Shown: piece after piece, positions 60,752-64,000 of the stretch
How the letters are laid out: every line of letters starts with the position of its first letter
How positions within the stretch are numbered: position 1 is the first letter of the stretch
NCBI GenBank assembly: GCA_020633295.1
Contig: JACKDW010000005.1
Span: forward strand, 650,178-714,177
Source: Myxococcales bacterium
GTDB lineage: Bacteria; Myxococcota_A; Polyangia; Nannocystales; Nannocystaceae
DNA: 64,000 bases
Direction: 5' to 3'
The notes under the pieces: model-generated
Told to the model about the DNA's origin: nothing
What the model saw: the letters and a program-made list of their open reading frames with translations, nothing else
Databases searched by the model: none
Position numbers and translations under genes: made by a program

Positions 60752-62629
60752 GTGCCCGCTCTCACTCCCATCGTCGTCACCGCGCTCCTGACGTCGCTCG
60801 CTGAGCCGGCCTTTGACCGCAGCGGCCAGCCGACGACCGACGGCGTGATCAAGCCCGCGCCGCAGGGCCCCGCGCGCACCGAGGTCAAGCCGTCGACCTC
60901 GAGCCCGCTGCCCTCGACCACCCGGCCCTCGACCGCCCCCACGTCGCCGCGCCCGACCGCGACCTCGCGCCCGCTGCCGCCGCCCGGTCAGCTCACGCCG
61001 ACCACGCCGAGCGACGGCGAGGGCCCGCAGCTGATCGACGACGGCGAGCTGCCGACCTTCAACGTCGACGCGAACGCGCCCTTCGCGACCGAGTCGCTCG
61101 AGCTCAGCGAGGTGCTCAAGCTCTCGCTCGAGCAGAACATCGACCTGCGCAGCAACGTCTACGACGTCGCGATCAGCGAGGCCAACATCCTCGCGGCGAT
61201 GGGCGCCTACGACGTGTTCATTCGGGCAGGCGCGACCGCGACGCTGAACGTCACGCCGCAGCGCGGCTCGGCCTTCGTGCTCTCGACGGGCTCGCGCTCG
61301 CTCTCGGCCAACTTCGGGATCAACCGCAAGATCGAGACCGGCGGCACCGTCGACTTCTCGTTCTCCATGACGCGCGGCCTCGCCAGCCAGCCCGTCTCGA
61401 TCTTCAACCCCGACCTCGGCTCGATCGAGCTGGCCCAGTACACCGTCGCGCCGACGCTCACGCTCACGCACCCGCTGCTCAAGGGCGCCGGCATCAAGGT
61501 CAACCGCGCCGACATCGACAAGGCGCGCCTCGCCAAGAGCCAGACCGAGGCCACGCAGATGGTCACGGCGCAGACCGTGGTCCGCGACATCCTCAACGCG
61601 TACTGGGAGGTCCTGTACGCGCACCGCGACCTCGTCAACAAGCGCCGCGCGCTCGAGCTGACGGGCGAGCAGATCGAGCGCACCCGCGCCGAGGTCGCCG
61701 CCGGCCGCCGCTCGCCCATCGAGCTGCGCAGCATCGAGCAGACCCGCGCGCAGCAGGAGAACGACCTGCTGCTCGCCGAGAACAACCTCATCGACCGCAG
61801 CCTGACGCTGCGCACCCTCATGGGTCAGGACCTCGCCGAGCTCGAGGTCCTGGGCGTCACGCCGACCACCGATCCCCAGGCCTTCCAGCCCGAGCCCTAC
61901 GACCACAAAGCCCAGATCGAGCGCGCGATGGAGGCCAACCCGCAGATCCGCCAGCTGCAGCTGGCGATCGCGAGCCGCCAGATCGACGAGCTCGTCGCCG
62001 CCAATCAGCGCCTCCCGCAGCTCGACTTCCAGGGGACCTTCGCGCCCCAGGGCCGCAGCATTGACCGCTCTCCCAACATCGGCAGCGGCGACCCGGGCGA
62101 GAAGAGCAACTGGGCCAACGCGTTCCGCAACATCTTCACCGACGATCTCAGCAACGGGCTGCTCGCCGACTACCGCGTGTCCGCGTCGCTCAACCTGACG
62201 TGGGACGTGCAGAACCGGGCCGCCAAGGGCAACCACCAGCGCGCGATCCTCGAGCTGCACAAGGCCCAGGCCAACCTCGACATCACCCGCCAGCAGATCT
62301 CCGGCTCGGTCATCCGCGCCGCCAACACGCTGCGCAACGCCGCCAAGCGCATGGAGGTCAGCGACCACGCCGTCGAGCTGGCCCAGGAGAACCTCGAGGC
62401 CGAGAAGGCCCGCTACGCGGTCGGGCGCTCCACCGCCTACGATGTCCTGTTTCGCCTCGACGCCCTGGAGATCGCCGAGGCCAACGCGCTCCGCGCCCAG
62501 ATCGACTACCTCCAGGCCAAGACCGAGCTCCAGGTGCTCACCGGCGACCTGCTGCCGTCCTACGGCCTCGAGGTCGTGTCGCAGATGCCGCCCCCGTCCG
62601 TCAGCAACGGGTCGCGGCGGAGGAAGTAG
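60752..62629 (+). CDS. TolC-family outer membrane efflux protein
   Basis: The 625-residue protein starts at GTG 60752. A hydrophobic N-terminus of about 17 residues is followed by a Pro/Thr-rich linker (to about 100), which is not usual for TolC. The OEP domain then begins with LELSEVLKLSLEQNIDLRSN and contains long helices with heptad pattern, for example RALELTGEQIERTRAEVAAG and NTLRNAAKRMEVSDHAVELA, with LYAHRDLVNKRRAL, the GRRSPIELRSIEQ segment and the C-terminal TELQVLTGDLLP. It forms the outer-membrane channel for RND, MFP or type I systems. The expected inner-membrane partners are not in the window; a link to the preceding receptor operon is possible. Confidence 0.9.
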   Translation: MPALTPIVVTALLTSLAEPAFDRSGQPTTDGVIKPAPQGPARTEVKPSTSSPLPSTTRPSTAPTSPRPTATSRPLPPPGQLTPTTPSDGEGPQLIDDGELPTFNVDANAPFATESLELSEVLKLSLEQNIDLRSNVYDVAISEANILAAMGAYDVFIRAGATATLNVTPQRGSAFVLSTGSRSLSANFGINRKIETGGTVDFSFSMTRGLASQPVSIFNPDLGSIELAQYTVAPTLTLTHPLLKGAGIKVNRADIDKARLAKSQTEATQMVTAQTVVRDILNAYWEVLYAHRDLVNKRRALELTGEQIERTRAEVAAGRRSPIELRSIEQTRAQQENDLLLAENNLIDRSLTLRTLMGQDLAELEVLGVTPTTDPQAFQPEPYDHKAQIERAMEANPQIRQLQLAIASRQIDELVAANQRLPQLDFQGTFAPQGRSIDRSPNIGSGDPGEKSNWANAFRNIFTDDLSNGLLADYRVSASLNLTWDVQNRAAKGNHQRAILELHKAQANLDITRQQISGSVIRAANTLRNAAKRMEVSDHAVELAQENLEAEKARYAVGRSTAYDVLFRLDALEIAEANALRAQIDYLQAKTELQVLTGDLLPSYGLEVVSQMPPPSVSNGSRRRK

Positions 62630-63020
62630 CGGGTCGGGAACCTCCCTCGCCGTCGCCCGTGTAAACAGCGACGGATGAACGCGCCTACCATCGCGCCGGA
62701 GCGTCGCGCCCGCGGGATCTCCCGCGGCGGGTCCCCGGAAACAACCCACGGAAGGGATCCATGGGAGATCGGCCCGCCCACCGCCGCCAGGCCGGGACGC
62801 GCGCTCGATTTCGCGTCTCGCCCGGGCACGGCGCCCTGGGCGGCATCTTGTCGGCCCGAGCTCCGGCGTGATAGCGTCACGACTGTCAACACGACAGCGG
62901 GACGAGGCCGGCAGCGATGCCCGACAACTGAGCACGTTCGTCCTGGCATTTGAGGCGTGACAGCGCGTATCACGCCCCTGCTTCAAGGTTCTGGCTCAAC
63001 GGTTCTGGAGGATTCAAGTC
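62630..63020. other. Intergenic region before the small membrane protein
   Basis: These 391 bases contain no coding region I can support; overlapping short frames on both strands (for example 62675-62953) have compositions typical of noise. An 8-base direct repeat GGTTCTGG lies at 62987-62994 and 63001-63008, 14 bases apart, just before the ribosome binding site of the next gene, and a weak CGTGA...TCACG palindrome lies at 62956-62974. They may be regulatory. Confidence 0.45.
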
Positions 63021-63266
63021 ATGTCGTCATCGGAGATCGCCGATAACAAGTGGGAGCTCGAGGCCTCGAAGCCCCCCATCACAACCGCGGGCGCCATGGC
63101 CCAGATCGCCATCATCGGCGCGTTCACCCTCGTGTTCGGGTGGATCTTGGCCTTCTCGGTGCTCGGCATCGTCAGCCCCAAGAAGAAGACGATGGCGGAC
63201 AAGTACGGCGAGATGAACGCCGAGGGCGGCGCTGCGGCGCCCGCCGAGGCGCCCGCCGCCGAGTAG
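63021..63266 (+). CDS. Small single-helix membrane protein
   Basis: The 81-residue peptide starts at ATG 63021, with a good GGAGG ribosome binding site ten bases upstream. It has a polar N-terminal tail, one helix (AQIAIIGAFTLVFGWILAFS, about residues 27-46), a Lys-rich segment (VSPKKKTMADKYGEMN) and an Ala/Pro/Glu-rich tail. The basic residues after the helix suggest the C-terminus is cytoplasmic. I do not recognise a family; small proteins like this often regulate larger membrane complexes. Strong translation signals argue that it is real. Confidence 0.7.
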   Translation: MSSSEIADNKWELEASKPPITTAGAMAQIAIIGAFTLVFGWILAFSVLGIVSPKKKTMADKYGEMNAEGGAAAPAEAPAAE

Positions 63267-63371
63267 CCCGCGTCACGAACACGATCCTCGTGATCACCCA
63301 GACGAGTCGACGCCGCCCAGCGGTCGTCGGCTCGTTGTTGTTTTAACAAGACCCTTCGGACAGCTCGAGAA

Positions 63372-64000
63372 TCAGCGCTCGGGAAACCCGATGAACGACA
63401 GCTGCTGACCGATGCCCGCGCCGTCGCGACGGAACGAGAAGTAGCGCGCGCCGTCGCGGTGCGTGCAGCCGCCGACCCGCTCGATCGCCGCCGCCGGGAC
63501 GCCCGCCGCCTCGAGCTGGAGACGCACCATCGCCACGAGATCGACGTGCGGCCGGCGAAAGCCCTCGCGCGCGACCACCCGCTCGGGAAACTCCGCCGCG
63601 ACCTCCGGCCCGACTTCGAACGCGTCGAGCTCAATGCACGGGCCAATCGCCGCGCGCAGGCGCGAGGCCGAGACACCCGCGTCGGCCAGGGTCGACACGG
63701 TCGCGGCGGCGATGTTCGCCGCGGTGCCACGCCAACCACTGTGCACCGCCGCGACCACGCGCCCCTCGTCATCGGCGATCAGCACCGGGACGCAGTCCGC
63801 CGTCAGCACGCCGACCACCGCCGCGCCGTCCTCACGCCGCGCCCAGATCGCGTCCGCCTCGCTGTCGGGCGTGACCTGATCCGCGCGCACCACCGCCACG
63901 CCGTGGACCTGCTTCACCGTCCGCAGGTTCGCGAGCGAGAAGCCGCCCGCGTCCGCGACTCGGCGATAGTTCTCCTGCACCGCCCCCGCCTCGTCACCCC
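63372..64000 (-). CDS. pgeF: Purine nucleoside phosphorylase-type multicopper-oxidase-like protein PgeF (YfiH), 5' end beyond edge
   Basis: The visible 209 codons match the C-terminal ~80% of YfiH/PgeF (DUF152, 'laccase domain'). The frame is open to the window edge, and the residues just before the GTG at 63980 (GDEAGAVQENYRRVA) still follow the family's pattern, so the true start is beyond the edge. Zn-binding residues are visible in VKQVHGVAVV, GVLTADCVPVLIAD and VHSGWRGTAANIA, with AAIGPCIELDAFEVGPEV later. Family members act as purine nucleoside phosphorylase / adenosine deaminase or edit peptidoglycan precursors in E. coli. No operon partner is visible before the edge. Confidence 0.93.
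   Translation of the reverse strand, partial: GDEAGAVQENYRRVADAGGFSLANLRTVKQVHGVAVVRADQVTPDSEADAIWARREDGAAVVGVLTADCVPVLIADDEGRVVAAVHSGWRGTAANIAAATVSTLADAGVSASRLRAAIGPCIELDAFEVGPEVAAEFPERVVAREGFRRPHVDLVAMVRLQLEAAGVPAAAIERVGGCTHRDGARYFSFRRDGAGIGQQLSFIGFPER

Noticed and set aside
62675..62953. A 92-codon plus-strand gene after the TolC gene
   Set aside because: Overlaps a longer minus-strand frame, has no domain, and its composition looks like random high-GC sequence.

Overview
The window is very GC-rich, with long reading frames on both strands. The gene content suggests a predatory or soil myxobacterium (Myxococcota), probably near Nannocystis, Plesiocystis or Enhygromyxa. This is inferred, not proven. 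It rests on several protein kinases with TPR or TonB-like output domains, lipoproteins with long Thr/Gly/Asp/Ser-rich linkers ahead of VWA or FG-GAP domains, a DUF2330 protein with a MYXO-CTERM-like tail, many large TPR proteins, and a housekeeping set typical of a large Gram-negative genome. I found no phage, insertion sequence, CRISPR array or tRNA. The region looks chromosomal and mostly core, with scattered accessory genes.

Layout. 0-17 kb: the 5' part of a protein kinase, an MpaB-type oxygenase, the large subunit of glutamate synthase, a TPR-bearing kinase, a small dual-specificity phosphatase, a VWA lipoprotein, a PP-loop enzyme, a membrane-anchored TPR protein, an FCP1-like phosphatase and a cation:proton antiporter. 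17-26 kb: a FIST sensor gene followed by a hybrid histidine kinase, a Nudix hydrolase, a HGSNAT/DUF1624-type membrane protein, a cluster of unclassified repeats, the DUF2330 protein and an FG-GAP lipoprotein. 26-36 kb: an unusual ZIP-plus-permease metal transporter fusion, sfsA, a kinase with a TonB/AgmX-like output domain, a TPR-like membrane protein, a TIR protein, lipoproteins, a Cys-cluster protein and queC.

36-49 kb: metH with a possibly structured leader, a coiled-coil zinc-ribbon protein, rnpB (RNase P RNA, minus strand), a PP2C phosphatase, and the conserved SpoVR / DUF444 (YeaH) / PrkA stress module, with PrkA divergent from the other two. 49-64 kb: exonuclease III, an APC permease, bamD-truD, an exbB-exbD-tonB operon leading into a TonB-dependent receptor that carries its own TonB-like N-terminal domain, a lipoprotein, a TolC-family outer membrane protein, a one-helix membrane peptide, and the truncated pgeF (yfiH) gene at the right edge.

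Working together. The 54.3-62.6 kb block forms an envelope uptake and export set (energiser, receptor, lipoprotein, TolC). The 42-48 kb block joins a PrkA kinase, its usual partners and a PP2C phosphatase. Protein phosphorylation is a theme throughout: three Ser/Thr kinases, one PrkA kinase, one hybrid histidine kinase and three phosphatases of different families.
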